NCBI RefSeq assembly: GCF_020911925.1
Contig: NZ_CP087134.1
Coordinates: 2,790,001 to 2,854,000, forward strand
DNA from: Flavobacterium cupriresistens
GTDB taxonomy: Bacteria > Bacteroidota > Bacteroidia > Flavobacteriales > Flavobacteriaceae
Reading direction: 5' to 3'
DNA: 64,000 nt
Shown here: one piece after another, positions 16,931 through 23,724 of the stretch
How the letters are laid out: the number at the start of each line of letters is the position of its first letter
Numbering within the stretch: position 1 is the stretch's first letter
Notes under the pieces: generated by a model
The model's database searches: none
The model's input: only the letters and a program-made list of their open reading frames with translations
What the model was told of the DNA's origin: nothing
Program-made: the position numbers and the translations under genes

Positions 16931-16962
16931 ACCCCGATAGATTTTTTAAAATCTATCGGGGT
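16931..16962. terminator. Bidirectional-type hairpin
   Basis: ACCCCGATAGATTTT (16931-16945) pairs with AAAATCTATCGGGGT (16948-16962). It could end transcripts from either side; the weak T tract argues for a repeat. Apart from this and the palindrome, the 16571-17146 gap holds no gene. Confidence 0.5.
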
Positions 16963-17146
16963 CTTATTTTAAATTTCAAATTTGAACCTTTGCAACTCTG
17001 AGCCTTTGCAACTAAGCAAAGAACCTAGACTCCAAAAAATACTCTCGTAAATTCAAAACATTTATATAGATTAGAGTAGAGTTGCACACCATTTTTTATA
17101 AGTACTTCATTGAACTTTTCCATACTATAAGATTTAAGTTAGACAA

Positions 17147-17482
17147 TTACTCCTTTGATGATTCGTGCGGCTTAGAAACGATATTGGTTACGGCAAACTG
17201 TAAGAGTGTACCAAAGATATTTTTGATTTTAGAATCACTTTTTCCGACTACGATTTTTTTGGCGAGATAGCCAATAACGATGCTAACCGCAGATTGTGCT
17301 AAATTGCTTTTAAAACCGACTGTTTCGTTGATTTCTTCAACGGTATTCCGAATGAGGTTAAGAGGTTTCAGATTGTCTCTGATCTCATCGATTTCCTCTT
17401 TTATGGCACACCATTCTCTGTCCTGTCGGTTTTCGAGTAGTCGAATCCTCTGATTTAAGGTATCAATAGTATAAGTTTCCAT
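17147..17482 (-). CDS. Small stress-block protein, helical with C-terminal hydrophobic part
   Basis: 111 residues. The N-terminal half is coiled-coil-like (LNQRIRLLENRQDREWCAIK, EEIDEIRDNLKPLNLI). The C-terminal half is glycine/alanine-containing and mildly hydrophobic (LAQSAVSIVIGYLAKKIVVG). No named family recognised, but this gene regularly follows the holin-like gene in this kind of locus. It starts 22 bp after the upstream gene and is probably co-transcribed with it and the YtxH gene. Confidence 0.7.
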   Translation of the reverse strand: METYTIDTLNQRIRLLENRQDREWCAIKEEIDEIRDNLKPLNLIRNTVEEINETVGFKSNLAQSAVSIVIGYLAKKIVVGKSDSKIKNIFGTLLQFAVTNIVSKPHESSKE

Positions 17483-17504
17483 AACAGTCTTTTTTGATTT
17501 AACG

Positions 17505-17885
17505 TTACTTTAAATCAGGATCTATTTCTGTATTTTCATCTTTTAAAATACTGGAAATAATCATATTCCCAATCGGAGTCTTGATTAGTTTGTGTTGCAT
17601 TTTATGCAATACGATGGCCGCAATCAGATAAACCAGTGCCATGATAAAGAAACCGTAATAATACTGTCCCAGTTCGCTCCCAATCCATAAACTAAGTCCA
17701 ATATTCAGGAACAAGGTAAAGAATGCAACAACAGCGCCAACTGCTATTCTGGATGTTAAGGTTGACAGCGCGTCTGCAGACGACGACACTGTTTTGAGTT
17801 TGATTAATTCAAAACTCGTTTTGGTATAATTTTCAGCCTTTTCATAAAGATTAAGGTTCTCGTTTGTTGTTGCATTCGGTTCCAT
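17505..17885 (-). CDS. Holin-superfamily-III/DUF1469-like membrane protein
   Basis: 126 residues. An N-terminal amphipathic segment (NLYEKAENYTKTSFELIKLK) is followed by two transmembrane helices (IAVGAVVAFFTLFLNIGLSLWIG and YYGFFIMALVYLIAAIVL) and a basic C-terminal tail. This is the layout of the phage holin family / DUF1469 (YqjE-like) membrane proteins, which in this setting are stress-associated rather than lytic. It lies 36 bp after the YtxH gene, in the same operon. Confidence 0.7.
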   Translation of the reverse strand: MEPNATTNENLNLYEKAENYTKTSFELIKLKTVSSSADALSTLTSRIAVGAVVAFFTLFLNIGLSLWIGSELGQYYYGFFIMALVYLIAAIVLHKMQHKLIKTPIGNMIISSILKDENTEIDPDLK

Positions 17886-17921
17886 TATATTTGGTTTTAT
17901 GGTTTGAAAAATTCCCTTTTT

Positions 17922-18206
17922 CTAGTAGTTCGTTTTTACGGTTTTTGCTTCCTCCTTAATGGTGTTGAAGTCTTCTTTGGCAGCGTTGAATCTTGCTTTA
18001 CCTTCTTCGATAATTTCTTTACCGTTTGAAGAGATGGTGTGCATGATATCATCAACTTTGCTTTTTAAATTATCTTTGTAATCTTTCGATTTATCTGAGA
18101 TTTTTTTTCTTGTATTTGATCCTTTATCCGGTGCAAATAATACTCCTAAAAATGCTCCCGCCGCTGCGGCTCCTAAAATTCCTAAAACTGTGGTGCTCGT
18201 TTTCAT
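17922..18206 (-). CDS. YtxH domain-containing protein
   Basis: 94 residues: one Ala/Gly-rich N-terminal membrane segment (LGILGAAAAGAFLGVLFAP) followed at once by the YtxH signature DKGSNTRKKISDKSKDYKD and a long charged helix. YtxH proteins are general-stress proteins in Bacillus (SigB regulon). It sits first in a three-gene minus-strand operon and beside an lmo0937-like gene, also a stress-associated family. Confidence 0.85.
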   Translation of the reverse strand: MKTSTTVLGILGAAAAGAFLGVLFAPDKGSNTRKKISDKSKDYKDNLKSKVDDIMHTISSNGKEIIEEGKARFNAAKEDFNTIKEEAKTVKTNY

Positions 18207-18242
18207 AATATTTGATTTATTGGATTATTAATTAGTGTTGTT

Positions 18243-18395
18243 TTAAACTTCACGGCCTTTTATAAGCCTCAATAAAATAGCGATAATAGCAATGACTAAT
18301 AAAATATGAATAATACTTCCCAGGCTGTAAACAAAAAATCCAAGGGCCCAAAGAATAACTAAAATCAATGCTACTGTGTATAGTAAGTTTGACAT
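18243..18395 (-). CDS. lmo0937-family small membrane protein
   Basis: A 50-residue protein, easily overlooked because of its size. Translation from the ATG at 18395 gives MSNLLYTVALILVILWALGF, a Gly/Ser turn, a second helix (IHILLVIAIIAILLRLI) and KGREV. This is the two-helix pattern of the lmo0937 family, small membrane proteins found in stress regulons. It is followed 36 bp later by the YtxH gene on the same strand. Confidence 0.85.
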   Translation of the reverse strand: MSNLLYTVALILVILWALGFFVYSLGSIIHILLVIAIIAILLRLIKGREV

Positions 18396-18432
18396 GGCTT
18401 TTATATTTAGGGTTAATATTCAGTTATTGTTT

Positions 18433-19074
18433 TTAATTTAACTTATACGAGAGGTATAAAGTCAAATTGCTGTTTTTGGCATCAGGAAAAGTATAGGTTG
18501 TTCCTGCTACTGTTCGTTCTTTACCAATTGTAGTAAGACCATAATTGTAACGTAATCCGACACTTAGAGGGTTAAAGTCAACTCCTACACCTGCTGACAG
18601 ACCGGCGTCAAATTTGTTTAGATCATCGGTGTCTATGTCTTGGGTAAAGTTGAAGTCTCCTTCACCGCTGACTTTGGAGCTTACCAGATAGGAAGCATAA
18701 CCACCGGCATGAACATTAAAATTTTTGGTAATATTTACGCGTACTAACAAGGGAACTTCGATGTAGCTTAATTTGAACTTCGTATTTCCACTTGCGAAAG
18801 CGTTATTGTAGTCTAGTTTTGAACCCTTTGTGGTAAACAGAATCTCGGGCTGAATAGCGATAAAGTCCGAAATAGGTAATGTTGCATAAAGACCGGCATT
18901 AAAGCCGTACAATATATTCTCATCGTCAGCGTCGTTGCTGTATAAGTTAGACATGTTGAATCCTCCTTTTACACCAAACTCTGTATTCACATTATTGTTC
19001 TGAGCGTGCAGCATTCCAAATGAGGCTGTTAAAAAAAGGGTCAAGGCGTATAAAAAATTGGTTTGCATTTTCAT
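18433..19074 (-). CDS. Outer-membrane beta-barrel protein (PorT-like)
   Basis: 213 residues with a signal peptide ending MLHAQ. The mature part begins with the typical GVKGGFNMSNLY of Bacteroidota PorT-like barrels and alternates polar and aromatic strands (FIAIQPEILFTTKGSKLDY, LSYIEVPLLVRVNI, FNVHAGGYASYLV, VGLRYNYGLTTIG). It ends NLTLYLSYKLN, with an aromatic-rich terminal strand as needed for barrel assembly. An eight-strand barrel is likely. Role unknown; membership of the stress block suggests an envelope-stress function (inference). Confidence 0.85.
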   Translation of the reverse strand: MKMQTNFLYALTLFLTASFGMLHAQNNNVNTEFGVKGGFNMSNLYSNDADDENILYGFNAGLYATLPISDFIAIQPEILFTTKGSKLDYNNAFASGNTKFKLSYIEVPLLVRVNITKNFNVHAGGYASYLVSSKVSGEGDFNFTQDIDTDDLNKFDAGLSAGVGVDFNPLSVGLRYNYGLTTIGKERTVAGTTYTFPDAKNSNLTLYLSYKLN

Positions 19075-19118
19075 AGTTAAATAATTTAGTTAATAGTAGA
19101 TAGATTAATTAAAGGCGT

Positions 19119-19688
19119 TTAGTTTATTTGTTCTCTGATTTGCGCAGTTTCTCTTAAAAACTGATAATTTTCCGGTAGATACTGTAATACAAATTTTAAA
19201 ATCACTCTGTCGTTTGTGTCTTTAGAAATGGATTCAAATAACTTGATTTGCTGTTCTAATAATTTTGCAATCGAATTAAGATAAGCTTCATCAAAGTCAA
19301 CGTCATTTTTATCAATTAGTTCTCGTAAACCTGGCGTGTTGTTGGCGTTTATATCGGTAACGATTACAAGCCTGTTATTGGCCATTTTGTTTATATCCTC
19401 TAACAAAAGATTCTGATGACTTTCTATTCTTTTACTGATTTCCCGGATACTACTTTGTGAACTTTTTTGTTCGGCAATCTGACTTTTAGAAATAATAGAC
19501 TTACCAATATTTGCCGTCGCAATTAGAAAATAAGCCTCAGTATGTTCTTTGTCACTTTTAATAAAAACTTCATTTTTTAAAGTCGTTTCTATTGAATCAC
19601 TTTCTTTGCATGATGAAATGCACAGGGTCATAATCAATAAAAAAAAGACTCTTAAAATAGATGCTTTTACGTCAGGTTTTGCTTTCAT
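19119..19688 (-). CDS. DUF4142-like lipoprotein
   Basis: 189 residues with a lipoprotein signal (FFLLIMTLCISSCKES, Cys at about 27). The remainder is all helix, with the layout of DUF4142, a ferritin-like four-helix family: EAYFLIATANIGKSIISKSQI, SQSSIREISKRIESHQNLLL and a final VILKFVLQYLPENYQFLRET. The usual paired metal-binding Glu/His residues are not clear. It lies 44 bp before the PorT-like barrel gene and may be co-transcribed with it. Confidence 0.7.
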   Translation of the reverse strand: MKAKPDVKASILRVFFLLIMTLCISSCKESDSIETTLKNEVFIKSDKEHTEAYFLIATANIGKSIISKSQIAEQKSSQSSIREISKRIESHQNLLLEDINKMANNRLVIVTDINANNTPGLRELIDKNDVDFDEAYLNSIAKLLEQQIKLFESISKDTNDRVILKFVLQYLPENYQFLRETAQIREQIN

Positions 19689-19752
19689 TTAGAACTTCAT
19701 AAAGTATTACATTACAAAGATGCCACCGAAATGATTATTTTATTTTACAGCA

Positions 19753-19798
19753 TAAAAAAGAAACGTTATATAATTCCCATAATGGGCTTATATAACGT
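19753..19798 (-). terminator. Terminator of the kinase operon
   Basis: Stem ACGTTATATAA (19763-19773) with TTATATAACGT (19788-19798) and inner CCCAT/ATGGG. On the minus strand a T-rich tail (TTTCTTTTTT) follows. Confidence 0.8.
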
Positions 19799-19821
19799 CT
19801 CATAGGTCGGTTTTTTGCGTT

Positions 19822-21606
19822 TTAATCCGGTAGAAAAACAGTAAATAAAGAGCCCTCGTCGGGAGTACTGTCGGCTATAATATAACCTTTATGGTTGTCG
19901 GCTATTTTCTTACAGATGGCTAAGCCAATTCCGGTTCCGGGATAATCTGTTTTGGAGTGTAAACGTTGAAAGAGCACAAAAATGGTTTCTTTAAACTGCG
20001 GGTCAAATCCCATTCCGTTATCTTTAAATGTGATTTTGTGATACTTTTTTACGTTTTGATCTAACAAATTGTGATAGTCGGCTGAGTTTACTTTTTCACT
20101 TTCAACCTGAATTTCAGGCGCAATACCCGGACGGTTGTATTTTAGTGAATTTCCAATTAAATTAATAAAAAGCTGTTCGATCTGGTAGGGAATTACAGAT
20201 AGCTTAGGCAATTTAGAAACGGTGATAGTTGCCTTTTTCTCGTCAATAACTTCTGTTAGTTCCGATTTGGTATTTTCAAAAATATCATTCAGATTGGTTT
20301 TAATGAACTCTTTTTTGGTGGTATTGGTTCTTGAAAACAATAGTAAGTCATCAATTAAAACGCGCATTCTCTTGGCTGAGGCCTCAATTTTATTGAGGTA
20401 TTCTTTAGCGCTGTCGGATAAAACAGCTTTATCGGCATCTGAAACTCTGGATATAAAGGTTTGAATTTTTCGAAGCGGTTCCTGTAAATCGTGACTGGCT
20501 ACATGGTTGAAAGAGGCCAGCTCTTTATTACTTTTTTCCAATTCGTCATTTCGCTCTTGCAGTTCTATATTCAGCAAATGCTCGTCTGTGATGTCAAAAT
20601 TAATTCCGAGTAAAATTTTACCACCCTGTTGATCCGTCAGTAGTTTTCCTGTCGATTTAAAATGTCTGATTTCATGATCGGCACGTAAAACTTTATAATA
20701 GATAAACGGCAATTGTTTTTTGTTCAAAATACCGTCCATAGAATTTGCAATAGCGTCTCTGTCATCAGGATGGACATACTCTAAAAAGGTCTCTTTTTCG
20801 GGAACAAATGAATTGGGTTTAACGCCCAGTAAACGATATTGATTGTCGGAATAATCAATTTTTTGAGTGTCTAAGTCCCATTGCCAGGTGCTAAATTTAC
20901 CTGTTATTTCAGACTCTGCCATTAAACGGGACGAGATCAGGAGTTTTTTGTTGTAGACCATCAAACGATGAATGTCCCGGCTGATTTGTCTGTAAGCCAG
21001 TATGATGAAGGTTAAAGCGGTCAGGAATAAGGAGATCGAAAAAACAGGCCCCAAAGAAATTTCCTCATCGTAAATTTTCAAACGTTTTTGGAGATACTCT
21101 TTTTCGATATCATTCATTTTGTCTACCTGAAAGCGAATGTTCTCCATTAGAATCCGGCCTCCGAACATATAATTGTCTAGTCTTCTTTTGTCGTATGTTT
21201 TTGGATCACTGTATTTAAAACAATTTTCGAACGAAGTAAAACGTTGAATAATTAATTTAAATAGTTTTCGAAGGTTTTGTTGTTGCCTTGCGTTATCTGC
21301 GGTGAGTTTTTTTAAAGTAATAAAGGAAGTATTTACCTTGTCCCGGGAATAAAGGTAAGGGCTCAGGAAGCGATTATTGCGCGTTATGATGTAACCGCGC
21401 TGTCCGGTTTCGGCATCTTTTATAGCCGACATTAACCGCTCCAGCTGAATGTTTATTTCATACGTATGCATAACCAACTTACTGGATTCGTTTAGATCCT
21501 GGTTGTGTTTGTATGCAATAGAGGAAAGAAATAACAGAATGAAAACTGCAATTACAAAAATAACTCTCAATGAGTTTGAAGAATTAAACTTGGGTAGCCA
21601 TTTCAT
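19822..21606 (-). CDS. CHASE3-PAS hybrid sensor histidine kinase
   Basis: 594 residues. TM1 at about 12-30, a periplasmic CHASE3-type domain with the hallmark IKDAETGQRGYIITRN, TM2 at about 188-206, a PAS domain (WQWDLDTQKIDYSDNQYRLL), a short coiled coil, HisKA with the phosphoacceptor His372 in ASHDLQEPLRKI, and HATPase_c with N box NLIGNSLKYN, G1 DNGMGFDP and G2 GTGIGLAICKKI. It is a full kinase that senses extracytoplasmic conditions. It begins 9 bp after the response-regulator gene, so it is translated from the same message. Confidence 0.95.
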   Translation of the reverse strand: MKWLPKFNSSNSLRVIFVIAVFILLFLSSIAYKHNQDLNESSKLVMHTYEINIQLERLMSAIKDAETGQRGYIITRNNRFLSPYLYSRDKVNTSFITLKKLTADNARQQQNLRKLFKLIIQRFTSFENCFKYSDPKTYDKRRLDNYMFGGRILMENIRFQVDKMNDIEKEYLQKRLKIYDEEISLGPVFSISLFLTALTFIILAYRQISRDIHRLMVYNKKLLISSRLMAESEITGKFSTWQWDLDTQKIDYSDNQYRLLGVKPNSFVPEKETFLEYVHPDDRDAIANSMDGILNKKQLPFIYYKVLRADHEIRHFKSTGKLLTDQQGGKILLGINFDITDEHLLNIELQERNDELEKSNKELASFNHVASHDLQEPLRKIQTFISRVSDADKAVLSDSAKEYLNKIEASAKRMRVLIDDLLLFSRTNTTKKEFIKTNLNDIFENTKSELTEVIDEKKATITVSKLPKLSVIPYQIEQLFINLIGNSLKYNRPGIAPEIQVESEKVNSADYHNLLDQNVKKYHKITFKDNGMGFDPQFKETIFVLFQRLHSKTDYPGTGIGLAICKKIADNHKGYIIADSTPDEGSLFTVFLPD

Positions 21607-21615
21607 GGAATGTTA

Positions 21616-22065
21616 TTATTTTAGGCGTAACAAAAAATTATCACGGTTAAGACCAGACGTGTGATAGTGCCAATTTAAGGTAACGACTTCATTAATAATT
21701 TTTTTCAGTGTACTAAAATCACTTGGTTTTTTGATGTAAATATTAGCCCCTTCAATAAAGGTATCTTCGATGTCTTCTTCTGAAGACGAAGTAGAATATA
21801 TAGCGATAATGATATTTTTAAGATGCTCGGTTTTTTTGATTTCCTTCAAACATTCTTTGCCCGTTTTTTTCGGCATATTTAAATCCAGAAATAAAATATC
21901 AGGTATTTTGATGTCCGGCGTTTTCAAATGTTCCATCAATTGAAGACCATCATGAACGAAGGTTACATCGGTTTGAACTCTTACTTCTTCAAAGGCATCC
22001 TTAAAAAAAAGTCTGTCATCTTCATCGTCATCAGCGAGTAAAATGTGTAATGCGTTTTTTTGCAT
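21616..22065 (-). CDS. Single-domain response regulator (Rcp1-type)
   Basis: 149 residues, a receiver domain only. Acidic pocket DDDEDD (residues 12-17), phosphoacceptor D61 in LFLDLNMPKKTG, Thr/Ser in IYSTSSSEEDI, and the conserved Lys in YIKKPSD. The early ADDDEDDRLFFKDAFEE and the DLNMP-K-G block are typical of Rcp1-like regulators that pair with PAS/CHASE kinases. Lacking an output domain, it probably works through protein contacts or a phosphorelay. It lies between an AraC gene and the kinase with 20 and 9 bp gaps. Confidence 0.93.
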   Translation of the reverse strand: MQKNALHILLADDDEDDRLFFKDAFEEVRVQTDVTFVHDGLQLMEHLKTPDIKIPDILFLDLNMPKKTGKECLKEIKKTEHLKNIIIAIYSTSSSEEDIEDTFIEGANIYIKKPSDFSTLKKIINEVVTLNWHYHTSGLNRDNFLLRLK

Positions 22066-22085
22066 CTATTTTATGGTATTTGTAT

Positions 22086-22637
22086 TTATTGTAAATTTTC
22101 TCGTCTCTTTTTTATAATCCTCTGAAAAGCCGATGGCGTAATTCCGGTAGTGTTTTTAAATTGTGTACTCAAATGGGCAACACTCGAATAATTCAATAAA
22201 AAAGCAATTTCGGTCAGACTCATCTCATTGACTAACATCAACTGTTTGGCTCTTTCTATTTTTTGTATAATGATGAAATTTTCAATCGAAGAATAGGTTA
22301 CTTCCGAAAAAACATTCGATAAATACCCGTAACTATGATTTAATTTCTCCGCCAAAAAAACAGAACTTTTCAGGTTGTTATTGTCATCTACATAAACCAG
22401 TTCAATAATCGCATCTTTGATTTTCTGAACCAAGACACTCTTTTGATTCTCAACAACTTCAAACCCATATGGACTTAGTGAATTTTTTAAGTTTTCAAGT
22501 CCTTCTGCATCAAGCATTTTAGTAAGTTCAATTTCACCAAACCCCAGGGTGTTAAAGTCTATATTTTGTTCGTCCAGCTTTTCTTGTAAAAAAAGGGAAC
22601 AAATCGCATTGATATCGAACTTTATAAATAGTTTCAT
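22086..22637 (-). CDS. AraC-type regulator of the stress block
   Basis: 183 residues. The N-terminal about 75 residues form a small alpha/beta domain (MKLFIKFDINAICSLFLQEK, LGFGEIELTKM) with no effector-binding cupin. The C-terminal about 100 residues are an AraC DNA-binding domain: FLAEKLNHSYGYLSNVFSEV, IQKIERAKQLMLVNEMSLTE, IAFLLNYSSVAHLSTQFKN, TGITPSAF. As first gene of the AraC-RR-kinase operon it probably links the phosphorelay to transcription of neighbouring stress genes (inference). Confidence 0.88.
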   Translation of the reverse strand: MKLFIKFDINAICSLFLQEKLDEQNIDFNTLGFGEIELTKMLDAEGLENLKNSLSPYGFEVVENQKSVLVQKIKDAIIELVYVDDNNNLKSSVFLAEKLNHSYGYLSNVFSEVTYSSIENFIIIQKIERAKQLMLVNEMSLTEIAFLLNYSSVAHLSTQFKNTTGITPSAFQRIIKKRRENLQ

Positions 22638-22741
22638 AGGATTAAAATAGGGTTAAAGATAATTATTTTTTTCATGCTTACTGTTGGCTTATAGATTTAA
22701 TTAAGATTTTGGGGCTTGAAAATTTATGGTTTGTCGTAACG

Positions 22742-22779
22742 AAAAAAATACCGTCTAAGTTTAAAATTCAGACGGTATT
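22742..22779 (-). terminator. csbD terminator
   Basis: AATACCGTCT (22747-22756) pairs with AGACGGTATT (22770-22779). On the minus strand the stem is followed by ATTTTTTTC. Confidence 0.85.
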
Positions 22780-22799
22780 CTCTCTGGGCCAAAAAAGGT

Positions 22800-22985
22800 T
22801 TATAAATCAGATAACATTTGCTTAAATTCCTCCTTCGTTTTGCCTAATTTTTGCTGAAGTTTTCCATACATTTCTTCTTCTTTTCCCTCAGCATACATTA
22901 AGTCATCATCTGTCAGTTCGGCAAATTTTTGTTTCAGTTTCCCTTTTAGCTCATTCCAGTTTCCTTTTATTTCTGTAGTATTCAT
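22800..22985 (-). CDS. CsbD family stress protein
   Basis: 61 residues, the usual CsbD length. The signature is complete: IKGNWNELKGKLKQKFAELT, then DDDLMYAEGKEEEMYGKLQQ and LGKTKEEFKQML. CsbD-like proteins are small, hydrophilic and strongly induced by general stress in many bacteria; biochemical function is unknown. A single-gene unit with its own terminator, between Dps and the AraC-RR-kinase operon. Confidence 0.93.
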   Translation of the reverse strand: MNTTEIKGNWNELKGKLKQKFAELTDDDLMYAEGKEEEMYGKLQQKLGKTKEEFKQMLSDL

Positions 22986-23091
22986 AATAGTTTTCTTTAA
23001 TGATTAATAGTATTGTAAAATTGCAAATTAATCATCGTTTATCTCTTACATCGATTTTTAGGAATGTTACATTATTCACAGTTATGGTATT

Positions 23092-23565
23092 TTAAACCTG
23101 ATAACGACGAAGAATCCAGGCCATTTTTTCGTGTTGTTGTAATAATCCCGTAATAAAATCGGCAGAACCCACATCGTGATTGTCATTTTCGAAAGTCGGA
23201 ATAAAAGCTCTGAATTCGGTCACCAGTTGTTCATGATTATCGAGTAATTCCTGTAACATATGTTTCTGTGAAGCATATACTTTAGGAGATTCTTTTAAGG
23301 TTGAATTTTCGATAAATTCGTGCATCGTTCCAATTGTTTTTTCACCCAATTGACTAATGCGTTCTGCCACTTCATCGATGTTGTTTTCTAAAATTCGATA
23401 CTGTTCTTCAAACAATTTATGCAATTCCATGAAGCTGTTTCCTGAAATATTCCAGTGAAATTTCCTGGTTTTTACATATAATGTCATTTCATTAGATAAA
23501 ATTGTGGCTAATATATTCGTGCTTTTCTTTAAATTTTTTGTGGTAATACCAATATTTGGAATCAT
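23092..23565 (-). CDS. dps: Dps family DNA-binding ferritin-like protein
   Basis: 157 residues. The Dps fold is complete, with the inter-subunit ferroxidase ligands visible in KFHWNISGNSFMELHKLFEE (His, then His/Glu) and IDEVAERISQLG. The remaining helices end ITGLLQQHEKMAWILRRYQV. Dps dodecamers oxidise Fe(II) with H2O2, store iron and protect DNA. The N-terminal tail holds several Lys (TTKNLKKST), which may contact DNA. It fits with katG 5 kb away as peroxide defence. Confidence 0.93.
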   Translation of the reverse strand: MIPNIGITTKNLKKSTNILATILSNEMTLYVKTRKFHWNISGNSFMELHKLFEEQYRILENNIDEVAERISQLGEKTIGTMHEFIENSTLKESPKVYASQKHMLQELLDNHEQLVTEFRAFIPTFENDNHDVGSADFITGLLQQHEKMAWILRRYQV

Positions 23566-23687
23566 AATCGCTTGATTTTCGGTTCATTCCAAATTTAACA
23601 TAAAGAGCTGTTTTATTTTTTATAGAATTTGACAAAGATGTTACAGGAATTCAATGTTTTGGTAACCTCCGAATGAATCCTTTATTG

Positions 23688-23695
23688 TAGTTTTG
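23688..23695 (+). promoter_or_regulatory. Candidate -7 element for the OmpA-family gene
   Basis: TAGTTTTG matches TAnnTTTG, 29 bp before the ATG. A TTTG lies at 23658-23661, somewhat far for a -33 box. Confidence 0.35.
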
Positions 23696-23724
23696 CCGCC
23701 GAATTAACTTAAACCCCGATTTGA

